Shown: one piece after another, positions 1 to 5,741 of the stretch
How the letters are laid out: every line of letters begins with the position of its first letter
How positions within the stretch are numbered: position 1 is the first letter of the stretch
Assembly: GCA_947441325.1 (NCBI GenBank)
Contig: CANETR010000112.1
Span: 1 to 6,786 of the forward strand
DNA from: Saprospiraceae bacterium
GTDB lineage: Bacteria > Bacteroidota > Bacteroidia > Chitinophagales > Saprospiraceae
Reading direction: 5' to 3'
Length of the DNA stretch: 6,786 bases
The notes under the pieces: generated by a model
Told to the model about the DNA's origin: nothing
The model's input: the letters and a program-made list of their open reading frames with translations, nothing else
The model's database searches: none
Made by a program: the position numbers and the translations under genes

Positions 1-132
1 ACCCACAGCTAAAAAATATCAGCCATAAATATAGTGTATTGCAATTATATATTAACAAAGACAGCAGGAATTTTATTTAAATTGGCTTTTGGCTAGGGGA
101 GATGAGCTGTGGGGCAAAGTTTGAGTAAGTAA
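1..132. repeat. Long direct repeat, copy 1 (with complementary ends)
   Basis: This stretch recurs at 476-608 with about eight differences, one of them a 1-nt length change. The first 51 bases are identical in both copies. It carries short complementary ends: cccacagct (2-10) matches agctgtggg (105-113) as a 9-bp inverted repeat. A further agcca/tggct pair lies inside, so the ~112-bp core could fold on itself. The similarity runs about 20 bp past the right inverted end. The copy starts at the window edge, so its true left limit is unknown. No reading frame of note is seen. It may be a noncoding mobile or repetitive element, or simply a duplicated intergenic segment. Confidence 0.9.
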
Positions 133-152
133 GAGACTCAAACTGATTTTTT
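118..152 (+). terminator. Possible intrinsic terminator (hairpin plus T-run)
   Basis: A perfect 9-bp inverted repeat, agtttgagt (118-126) and actcaaact (136-144), has a 9-nt loop and is followed by a six-T run at 147-152. This is the layout of a plus-strand rho-independent terminator, perhaps for a gene left of the window. The stem has only four G/C pairs, so it is of modest stability. The left arm belongs to direct-repeat copy 1. The right arm lies just outside it and is absent after copy 2. Confidence 0.4.
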
Positions 153-290
153 GAAATAGTTTTTGAAATGCAAGCTGATATTTTGCTTGCTTTGGTCGAA
201 AAGTGTTGCTAATTGAGCCTGTGTAAGTTGCAAATTCTTTCTTATTGATTTTTTATCTTTTATAAAATTTTGCTTTATCTTTGTGTTATC
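138..290 (-). pseudogene. Remnant of a RhuM-family protein (N-terminal HTH-like part)
   Basis: On the minus strand an open stretch from 290 down to a TGA stop at 138-140 encodes about 50 residues with no ATG start. The last ~30 contain LTQAQLATLF, then SKQNISLHFKNYF. This matches the conserved start of RhuM-family proteins (COG3943), where a Leu-Thr-Gln-x-Gln helix is followed by a Lys-Gln-Asn-Ile-Ser-Leu-His block and Asn-x-Phe. The normal protein is several hundred residues, so nearly all of it is missing. The frame stops inside the hairpin arm, right where direct-repeat copy 1 begins. Upstream (above 290) all frames are broken. A short XRE-type helix-turn-helix is the alternative, but the Leu-His-x-x-Asn-x-Phe continuation favours RhuM. 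The function of RhuM proteins is poorly defined; this copy is presumably dead. Confidence 0.5.
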
Positions 291-442
291 TTATTCCTAT
301 TAGTCCCTGAAGCAATTCAAACTAGTGGGTTTCGTTTTTTCTGTGGTTTCCATTAAAAAACTACCATTATTAAGCCTTTTTGTACATAGTTTTTTGTAAA
401 AAGGTCAAATGCTACCCCTAAATAATTGCGAAATTAACCTAT

Positions 443-462
443 TTAGTTTTTTACAAAACTAA
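443..462. repeat. Short perfect stem-loop just before repeat copy 2
   Basis: The arms ttagtttt (443-450) and aaaactaa (455-462) are perfectly complementary over 8 bp, with the 4-nt loop ttac. It ends 13 bp before direct-repeat copy 2. No long T-run follows on either strand and the stem has only two G/C pairs, so it is not a convincing terminator. Confidence 0.5.
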
Positions 463-475
463 TTTAAAAATCAAT

Positions 476-608
476 ACCCACAGCTAAAAAATATCAGCCA
501 TAAATATAGTGTATTGCAATTATATAATTACAAAGGCAGCGGGAATTTTATTTAAATTGGCTTTTTGCTAGGGGAGATGAGCTGGGGGGATAAAGTTTGA
601 GTAAATAA
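476..608. repeat. Long direct repeat, copy 2
   Basis: This is the second copy of the 1-132 sequence in the same orientation, offset by 475-476 bp. It keeps the left end cccacagct (477-485). Its right end reads agctggggg, with one base changed, so the end-to-end complementarity is weakened here. It also lacks the terminator-like right arm that follows copy 1. It sits 131 bp upstream of the antitoxin gene. Recombination between the copies would remove about 476 bp, including the RhuM-like remnant. Confidence 0.9.
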
Positions 609-639
609 AATTAGTTATTTATGATTTTATCTGCCTACA

Positions 640-714
640 GAGATTTATCTCGTTGTTTATTTCAAATAAATTATATAATTTAGCAATGAATTTATCTCGA
701 GCTACAAACGAGAT
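640..714. promoter_or_regulatory. Candidate operator boxes upstream of mntA
   Basis: The motif atctcg and its complement recur three times in this short stretch. The sequence gagat-tt-atctc (640-651) is a compact inverted repeat. The 9-mer tttatctcg occurs at 644-652 and again at 691-699. The sequence cgagat (709-714) faces atctcg (694-699) across a 9-nt loop. Such repeated half-sites just ahead of a toxin-antitoxin operon suggest a regulator-binding site. The factor is unknown, and autoregulation is not well established for MntA/HepT systems. Confidence 0.35.
653..683 (+). promoter_or_regulatory. Possible Bacteroidota-type promoter for mntA-hepT
   Basis: A TTG at 653-655 is followed after 20 bases by taatttag (676-683). 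This matches five of six fixed positions of the Bacteroidota -7 element TAnnTTTG at about the usual spacing from a -33 TTG/TTTG. Transcription would begin near 690, putting the second atctcg/cgagat pair in the leader. In such A/T-rich DNA a chance match is easy. Confidence 0.3.
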
Positions 715-738
715 GGAGTTTATAAAATATTATCAACA

Positions 739-1047
739 ATGCAGAATATGGGATTTTTTGACATAAAAATTGACGATTTAAGGCAGCTTTGTATTCGCTA
801 CAATGTAGATAAAATGTATCTTTTTGGCTCTGCATTAAACAGCAACTTTAATGAACAAAGTGACGTAGATTTACTGGTAAAGTTTAAAGCATTCGATTTG
901 TCAAAATATTTTGACAACTACATGGATCTAAAAGAAAATTTAGAAAATTTATTTGAGCGAGAAGTTGATTTAGTCGAGGAACAAACTTTGAGAAACCCAA
1001 TTCTGATAAATGCTATAAATAAATCCAAAAAACTAATTTATGGATGA
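739..1047 (+). CDS. mntA: MntA-type nucleotidyltransferase antitoxin
   Basis: This 102-residue protein belongs to the minimal nucleotidyltransferase (MNT) family. It shows the exact signature Gly30-Ser31, ten residues, then Asp42-x-Asp44. A third acidic residue follows at Asp77 in REVDLVEE, giving the metal-binding triad. Characterised MntA antitoxins use ATP to add AMP units to a tyrosine of the partner HepT toxin and so silence it; the same role is inferred here in the cytoplasm. Its length is normal for the family and no key residue is missing. The stop codon overlaps the hepT start by 8 nt, so translation is probably coupled. The start is ATG 739, with a second in-frame ATG at 748 as an alternative. 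Only a weak purine run (gatggag, 713-719) lies upstream, rather far away. The gene is clearly more A/T-rich than argS, consistent with acquisition by transfer. Confidence 0.9.
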   Translation: MQNMGFFDIKIDDLRQLCIRYNVDKMYLFGSALNSNFNEQSDVDLLVKFKAFDLSKYFDNYMDLKENLENLFEREVDLVEEQTLRNPILINAINKSKKLIYG

Positions 1048-1387
1048 AAGAATACTAAAGTGGATTCATGACATAAAGCTTTGCATAGAAGAGATTGACA
1101 GCTTCTTTAATGAATCTGAAAAAGACTTTGTCTCTTACTCTAATAATATTATGCTAAAAAGAGCCGTTGAAAGAAATCTTGAGATTATTGGGGAAGCTGT
1201 AAATAGGATTATTTCGCGAGACAAGTCATTCATCGAAAAAATAAGTAACTCAAAATCTATTATAGGTTTGAGAAATCAGGTTATACATGCATATGATAAT
1301 ATCTCTGATGAAAATATATGGTCAATTCTTATTAATCATCTGCCATTATTAAAATCTGAAATAGCAGTATTAATTGGAGAAAATTAA
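1040..1387 (+). CDS. hepT: HepT-type HEPN ribonuclease toxin (DUF86)
   Basis: This 115-residue, mostly helical protein is of the HepT/DUF86 branch of the HEPN superfamily. The catalytic Arg-x4-His-x-Tyr motif is intact at Arg78, His83 and Tyr85 (RNQVIHAY). The family-typical RAVERNLEIIGEA segment is at about 41-53. Known HepT toxins are dimeric RNases that cleave RNA or tRNA. The tyrosine of this motif is where MntA attaches AMP, so both halves of the switch are present here. The gene starts inside the end of mntA (ATGGATGA overlap) and has no ribosome-binding site of its own, which points to translational coupling. It is full length and its stop is TAA. The module may act in plasmid or island maintenance or in phage defence; the sequence does not decide which. 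Confidence 0.92.
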   Translation: MDERILKWIHDIKLCIEEIDSFFNESEKDFVSYSNNIMLKRAVERNLEIIGEAVNRIISRDKSFIEKISNSKSIIGLRNQVIHAYDNISDENIWSILINHLPLLKSEIAVLIGEN

Positions 1388-1410
1388 AGTTGGTTTGGCT
1401 TGTTAAAAAC

Positions 1411-1526
1411 GAGAAAAATCATCCACATAACTTGTCCCGGTCCAAGACGGGATCAAGTCATCAAATCATCCGCATATCTGTCATCAATTCATCCGCATAT
1501 CTTGTCATCAAATCATCCGCACATCG
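1411..1526. repeat. Tandem 23-bp repeats with hairpin in convergent intergenic region
   Basis: Three units of 23 bp with core atcatccgcatat lie at 1457-1479, 1480-1502 and 1504-1526, with one extra T at 1503. A degenerate fourth core, aatcatccacataactt, is at 1417-1433. It is separated from the array by a 23-nt segment (1434-1456) holding most of a hairpin. The unit length is not a multiple of three and all frames lie outside the genes, so this is noncoding. It fills the gap between the stops of hepT and argS and ends 5 bp before the argS stop. Confidence 0.85.
1431..1457. terminator. GC-rich hairpin between convergent genes, possible bidirectional terminator
   Basis: The arms cttg-tcccg (1431-1439) and cggga-t-caag (1448-1457) are complementary apart from a bulged T at 1453. 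An alternative fold adds gtc/gac pairs (1440-1442 with 1446-1448) around a CAA loop. The stem is far more GC-rich than its surroundings. It lies between the 3' ends of hepT and argS, where a shared terminator would be useful. No T-run follows on either strand, so it is not a classical intrinsic terminator. Confidence 0.4.
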
Positions 1527-1531
1527 AATCG

Positions 1532-3469
1532 TTACATCCTCTCCGGCATTTCCATGCCCAACAATACCCCCGCAGTACTCAAAACCTTTGCCACCGCCTT
1601 GCTCAGGTCTAATCTGAAGGCAGAGGCAGGCAGATCGTTTTCGTCCAGAATTTTCACGATGTTCCAAAACTGATGGAAGCATTTGCCCAGCTCATAGAGA
1701 TAATTGGCGATATCGCCCGGATTGTAATCCTCGGCAGCTTTGAGGACCGTAGCGGGAAACTGCTGCAGCTGTAGCAGTAATTCACGCTCGATATCATGTA
1801 GCGGATAAGCGGAATAATCAACGCCCTCCGTTTTAACCTGTTTTTGCGCAAAGGCACGCTGTACCGACTGTGTGCGCACATAAGCATTCTGTATGTAAGG
1901 GCCTGTATGTCCCTGCAGGTCGATCGACTGTTTAGGGTCGAAGACCATGCCTTTTTTGGGTTCTACCTTCAGGATATAGAATTTCAGCGCACCCAGGGCA
2001 ACCTTGCGCCAGATATTCAATTTGTTAGCATTGGCAAGACCCTCAAGCGTAGCACGTTCCTCCGAGGCGGCTCTAACATCGCTGATAAGTTCATCTACCA
2101 GGTCATCGGCATCAACCACCGTGCCCTCGCGCGATTTCATCTTGCCCTCGGGCAGTTCCACCATGCCGTAGGAGAGGTGATAACATTTCTTTGCGTAAGG
2201 ATGCCCCAGTCGATGCAGGATTTCGAAAAGCACTTTGAAATGATATTCCTGTTCATTACCCACGACATAAATCATACGATCCATGTTGAAATCCTGGTAA
2301 CGCAGCTGCGCAGTGCCCATGTCCTGTGTAATATACATCGAGGTTCCATCGCTGCGCAAAACCACTTTTTCGTCCAGTTTTACATCTTTCAGGTCAATCC
2401 AAACCGAGCCATCCTCTTTTTTGAAGAAAATAGGAGCTGATGCATGAAGATTATCCTCTACCAGTTGTTTGCCACTCAGATAGGTATCTGATTCGTAATA
2501 GAGCTTGTCGAAATCAACGCCCAAACTTTTATAGGTTTCATCAAAACCGACATAAACCCAGCTGTTCATGGTTTTCCAAAGAGAAACTGTTTCGGCATCG
2601 CCAGCTTCCCATTTTTGCAGCATTTCGCGGGCTTCAGCGCCTAAGGTCGAACCTGAATTGAAATAAGTATTTTTATAATTTTCTTTGAAGAAATAAGCGG
2701 CAATGGCAGCATCGTCGATGACAAAGCCGGGATCTTCCTTTTGTTTTTTCTCTAATTCCTTTTTGGCTTTGCCAACTTCTTTCTCCTTCGATAGCCATTC
2801 GTTTAGCACAGCTGCAGCAGCTTCGGTTTTTTGCCAGGCCTTGTATTCTTCTTGGAACTTAGTTTCGAACATGACATAATAGTTGCCAACCAGGTGGTCG
2901 CCTTTTATGCCCGATGACTCAGGCGTTTTACCCTCGCCCCATTTTTGCCAGGCCAGCATGCTTTTGCAAATATGAATGCCACGATCGTTTACAATTTGCA
3001 CCTTTTTAACATTGAAACCTGCAGCTTTCAAAATTTCGGAGGTGGAGTATCCTAAAAGTACATTTCTGATATGTCCAAGATGCAAGGGCTTATTTGTATT
3101 CGGAGAAGCATATTCAACTGCCACAGTCTGTCCATTTGGAGCAGCCTGACCAAAATTTGGATTATCCAATACCGCTTTCAGGTAATTTCGCCAAAAAACA
3201 TCGGAGATGTGCAGGTTGCAAAAGCCCTTTACTACGTTGAAATCGACCACTTCGGTACAATGTTCTTTCAAAAAGGCACCAATTTCACTGCCTGTATCCT
3301 CGGGGCCTTTACCAGATAGTTTCAAGTAAGGAAAAACCACTACAGAGTAGTTGCCTTCGAAGTTTTTGGGCGTAGCGTTTATTTGTACACTATCAGCAGT
3401 AACATGGGTATTGTATAGTGCAGCAATTGCTTTTACCACATTTTCCTTTAAAATCAGTTCGATGTTCAT
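1532..3469 (-). CDS. argS: Arginyl-tRNA synthetase
   Basis: This 645-residue cytoplasmic class I synthetase attaches arginine to tRNA-Arg using ATP. The order of parts is typical. An N-terminal ArgRS add-on domain (about 1-95) is followed by the Rossmann catalytic core with ASPNTNKPLHLGH (HIGH motif His130-Leu-Gly-His133). The KMSKS-like loop is GKMKSREG (Lys443-Arg447), then QGHTGPYIQNAYVRTQ near 519-534, and the C-terminal DALR anticodon-binding helical domain ends in the characteristic MPERM. The protein is longer than the usual 550-600 residues, apparently because of a Lys/Glu-rich, probably coiled-coil insertion at about 215-270 inside the catalytic part. The ATG start at 3467-3469 is preceded by AAAAAGG (3473-3479), a believable ribosome-binding site. 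It converges on hepT. The gene upstream is closed off by a terminator, so argS is probably transcribed alone. Base composition is less A/T-rich than the toxin-antitoxin region. Confidence 0.97.
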   Translation of the reverse strand: MNIELILKENVVKAIAALYNTHVTADSVQINATPKNFEGNYSVVVFPYLKLSGKGPEDTGSEIGAFLKEHCTEVVDFNVVKGFCNLHISDVFWRNYLKAVLDNPNFGQAAPNGQTVAVEYASPNTNKPLHLGHIRNVLLGYSTSEILKAAGFNVKKVQIVNDRGIHICKSMLAWQKWGEGKTPESSGIKGDHLVGNYYVMFETKFQEEYKAWQKTEAAAAVLNEWLSKEKEVGKAKKELEKKQKEDPGFVIDDAAIAAYFFKENYKNTYFNSGSTLGAEAREMLQKWEAGDAETVSLWKTMNSWVYVGFDETYKSLGVDFDKLYYESDTYLSGKQLVEDNLHASAPIFFKKEDGSVWIDLKDVKLDEKVVLRSDGTSMYITQDMGTAQLRYQDFNMDRMIYVVGNEQEYHFKVLFEILHRLGHPYAKKCYHLSYGMVELPEGKMKSREGTVVDADDLVDELISDVRAASEERATLEGLANANKLNIWRKVALGALKFYILKVEPKKGMVFDPKQSIDLQGHTGPYIQNAYVRTQSVQRAFAQKQVKTEGVDYSAYPLHDIERELLLQLQQFPATVLKAAEDYNPGDIANYLYELGKCFHQFWNIVKILDENDLPASAFRLDLSKAVAKVLSTAGVLLGMEMPERM

Positions 3470-3472
3470 TGA

Positions 3473-3479
3473 CCTTTTT
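3473..3479 (-). promoter_or_regulatory. Ribosome-binding site of argS
   Basis: On the minus strand AAAAAGG ends 3 nt before the argS ATG. This is one of the few purine-rich Shine-Dalgarno-like signals in the window, and it supports the chosen start. The spacing is short. Confidence 0.45.
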
Positions 3480-3540
3480 ACATTTAATTAAGCTGCAAAT
3501 TAACAGCTATTCAAAGAAATTATAAAATTTAAGCAAAAGT

Positions 3541-3571
3541 ATAAAAAAAAATCCCCGGAAAAACCGAGGAT
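3541..3571 (-). terminator. Rho-independent terminator of the choice-of-anchor gene
   Basis: Read on the minus strand, ATCCTCGG (3571-3564) pairs with CCGGGGAT (3558-3551) over 8 bp with one G-U pair and a five-T loop. It is followed at once by eight T residues (3550-3543). It lies 28 bp after the stop of the choice-of-anchor gene and separates it from argS on the same strand. Confidence 0.88.
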
Positions 3572-3598
3572 CTTACAAAAAGCACTTTCAAATATAAA

Positions 3599-5401
3599 CT
3601 ACTTTACAAAAGGGATTGCTTGGTTTTTGCCATCAATGCTGATGATTAGGGTATAAACTCCCTTTGTCAATGTTGAAGCGTTGAGGCTAATTTTTGAGTT
3701 TTTACTAATGTTTTCTTTGCTTTCGAGCAACAAACGTCCTTGCATGTCAAATACGCGGAAGCTTGCATCTGCATCTGCTTTGCTGAATTCGCGAATATCT
3801 ATATTCAACATGTCTTGTACAGGATTTGGATTGATTTGCGCAAAAATCAGGTGATCTTCCACATTGTTGTTGCTGCTTGGCAAACCGTTAATTTCGAAAA
3901 TAGAAACTGTACCGCTTATCTCATTGGCAGTAACCACATAGTGTTTGCCATCGGGGCTGTCTGTGTTTTTGATATAGAGAATATCCTCTACGCCAAGGTC
4001 GCCAGCAGCTGAATCGGTTGCTACAGCAGAGAAATTTCTGTTGTTTACATATTCGATAAATTGAGGGCTGGCTGGATTTGTAACGTTATAAACCATAATA
4101 CCGCCAATTCTCTCCAAACCAATAAATGCATAGAAGGAAGAACCGATGTTGGCAATTTCTACTGCTTCAGGTTCAGGACCCTTGTTATCGCTTCTGCTAT
4201 CAAAGCTGTTGTTGTCTACATTGTCCGATCCGAAATAAGCAGGAAGTTGGGTAGCTACAGTTTGTTCGATATCATCGCCACTGTCATACACTCTGCTACC
4301 ATTCGAAGCGTTCCAGATAGTGAATGAACGTGCACCGTAGGTGAATAAGCTGTCATAATCTCCATCATTGTCAAAGTCGCCATCTCTGCTCGAAATATTA
4401 AGGCGTCCTAAAACAGAATCCTGCTTTAGAAATGTAGCATTAGGGAAAAGTGTAGGATCTAAAGAAACAGTCTTGACGCGAACATTTTCGCCTCTGTCAT
4501 CACCTTCATTTGCAGTCACAAAATAGGTATTTCCACCTACAGTATAAGAAGCAATTGCATCGGGCATATACATACCCAAAACTGGATGCGTTTCGATTTT
4601 AATGCTGTTGTCACGGTCGCTTGGGTCAAGACCCATACCTTGCATGTTATGATTTTTATATCCAAGCGGATAAATAGCAGTTACTGTATTATTGCTTAAA
4701 TTGATAACTGCAACAGCATTGTTTTCCTGTAGAGAAACATAAGCTGTTTGATTGTTTGCGCTAATGCTGATATATTCAGGTTCGATGTCTTCAGCTACTG
4801 TTACGCCACTTTCGATACGAAGACCAGGAATCACAGTACCATTGAAAGATGTAAATCCTACATGAGTAACCGAAGATTGGTTTAATGTTGCAATACCGCC
4901 GCTTAAGTTGATAATAGAAACCGATCCTTCAGGATTTGTGGCGTCAGGTTCGCCCTCGTTTGCAGTTAGAATTTTTTGACCATCATGTGTAAAAGTTACC
5001 ATATCGGGCAGTGCGCCAACTGTCAATTGTTTCAAGAATACACCATTTGTATTGAAAATAACAACTTTACCGCTATCCTGCGGCGTTGCGCCTTCAACAG
5101 CAGCAACCAATAAAGTATCGAAAACTGCAATGCTGTTTACGCCATTTCCGTAAGCCAGTAATGAAATGCTACTTTGAAAAAGTGGGGTATTTGGATTTGT
5201 AATGCTGATGACATCAATAGATGTGCTGTTGCCATTAACATAAAAAAGTTTTTTGTTAATTTTGTCATAAGCAACAATTTCTGCTGCACCGACTTCGAAT
5301 AAACCGGTATTGTAGGTAGAAATTCTGTTTAAAGAAATTTGTGCATTACCCGTTACAAAAAGTAAAAGCAGTAAAGCAGTAATCAGCGACATTTTTTTCA
5401 T
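3599..5401 (-). CDS. Secreted choice-of-anchor I family protein with T9SS sorting domain
   Basis: This 600-residue exported protein begins with a signal peptide (Lys2-Lys3, hydrophobic core about 5-16, likely cut after Ala20 in GNA-QIS). The body (about 22-507) reads as a choice-of-anchor I domain, a beta-propeller-like repeat protein. The recurring blade-type motif TANEGEPD (146-153), TANEGDDRG (296-304) and TANEISGTVSIFEI (491-504) supports this. GPEPEAVEI (408-416) and an Asp-rich DGDFDNDGDYD loop (340-350), probably calcium-binding, are also seen. The last ~80 residues form a T9SS type A sorting domain: NPNP at 524-527, FDMQGRLL, GVYTLII and a terminal PFVK. The protein should therefore cross the outer membrane by type IX secretion and be released or anchored at the surface. 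Its substrate or ligand is unknown. ATG 5401 is chosen because it gives a proper signal peptide; Met4 is possible. Only GAG lies directly upstream. A strong terminator follows, so it is probably monocistronic. Confidence 0.9.
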   Translation of the reverse strand: MKKMSLITALLLLLFVTGNAQISLNRISTYNTGLFEVGAAEIVAYDKINKKLFYVNGNSTSIDVISITNPNTPLFQSSISLLAYGNGVNSIAVFDTLLVAAVEGATPQDSGKVVIFNTNGVFLKQLTVGALPDMVTFTHDGQKILTANEGEPDATNPEGSVSIINLSGGIATLNQSSVTHVGFTSFNGTVIPGLRIESGVTVAEDIEPEYISISANNQTAYVSLQENNAVAVINLSNNTVTAIYPLGYKNHNMQGMGLDPSDRDNSIKIETHPVLGMYMPDAIASYTVGGNTYFVTANEGDDRGENVRVKTVSLDPTLFPNATFLKQDSVLGRLNISSRDGDFDNDGDYDSLFTYGARSFTIWNASNGSRVYDSGDDIEQTVATQLPAYFGSDNVDNNSFDSRSDNKGPEPEAVEIANIGSSFYAFIGLERIGGIMVYNVTNPASPQFIEYVNNRNFSAVATDSAAGDLGVEDILYIKNTDSPDGKHYVVTANEISGTVSIFEINGLPSSNNNVEDHLIFAQINPNPVQDMLNIDIREFSKADADASFRVFDMQGRLLLESKENISKNSKISLNASTLTKGVYTLIISIDGKNQAIPFVK

Positions 5402-5733
5402 CTCAATGATTTTTGATAGAAGTGTAATAATGGCGCAAAATTGAAGTTTTACTGTTATGATGATGTGAATTGAGTATTAAATGAAAGACAAGAAATTTAT
5501 TGTTTTTTAGCAGGTACATGCATTAGATTTTACAATCAACGACTAGGACTTAATCTAAAATTTTTATTAAGTTTAACTAAAATTTATCACAAATAGGACC
5601 CATTCTAAACTCAAAGTTTTTATTTTTGTTCTTCTAAGACAGACAAGACCTTAATTTTCTGTTATAAGATTGTTAATCAGGTTGTTATAAATAAGCGGCC
5701 TTTGGTTTCATTTTTTTAACCCCTTTATGAGCG
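5402..5733. other. Divergent intergenic region without a gene
   Basis: This 332-bp A/T-rich stretch separates the choice-of-anchor gene (minus) from the arginine decarboxylase (plus) and must hold both promoters. No full match to the Bacteroidota TTTG / TAnnTTTG promoter pair could be assigned on either strand. A 7-bp inverted repeat, ttagatt (5523-5529) and aatctaa (5552-5558), is present but weak. No open frame beyond a few codons is supported, apart from the four-codon frame at 5727-5741. Confidence 0.6.
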
Positions 5734-5741
5734 TTGAATAA
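5727..5741 (+). other. Four-codon ATG frame overlapping the decarboxylase start
   Basis: ATG AGC GTT GAA TAA starts 7 nt before the presumed TTG start of the arginine decarboxylase, in another frame, and stops 5 nt inside it. It could be a chance frame, or a tiny leader whose translation passes ribosomes to the TTG start. Nothing in the sequence proves it is translated. Confidence 0.25.

Larger units (their letters stand above)
133..475. other. AT-rich spacer between the two direct repeats
   Basis: Apart from the RhuM-like remnant, no gene is supported here. Two inverted repeats are visible: ccttttt (375-381) with aaaaagg (398-404), and a stronger one at 443-462. An ATG at 409 opens a 17-codon frame ending at 462 behind an AAAAAGG purine run. 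Nothing else supports that frame as a gene. Composition is strongly A/T and all long frames are closed. Confidence 0.6.

Noticed and set aside
1..132. Integron attC site
   Set aside because: The element has complementary ends, but no GTTRRRY core site or matching left consensus was found.
409..462. A 17-codon frame starting at ATG 409 behind AAAAAGG, sharing the 14-mer tgtaaaaaggtcaa with the region just before the argS start
   Set aside because: A 14-base match is not surprising in A/T-rich DNA of this length. The peptide resembles nothing I recognise and the frame ends inside the 443-462 stem-loop. Too weak to call a gene.
1457..1526. CRISPR array
   Set aside because: The 23-bp units abut directly with no unique spacers between them, and no cas genes are present.
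1390..1682. Short open frames on both strands over the 23-bp repeats and the argS 3' end
   Set aside because: They are shadows of the repeat block and of argS in other frames, with low-complexity products and no recognisable motifs.
1844..2661. Plus-strand frames of 198 and 73 codons inside argS
   Set aside because: They lie wholly antisense to a well-conserved argS and show no domain signatures of their own.
3491..3508. Inverted repeat agctg/cagct upstream of argS as an operator or T-box element
   Set aside because: Only 5 bp arms with an 8-nt gap; no T-box or other riboswitch features are visible in the 129-bp gap.
3740..4327. Plus-strand frames of about 90 codons antisense to the choice-of-anchor gene
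   Set aside because: Antisense shadows of a protein with clear family motifs; no independent support.
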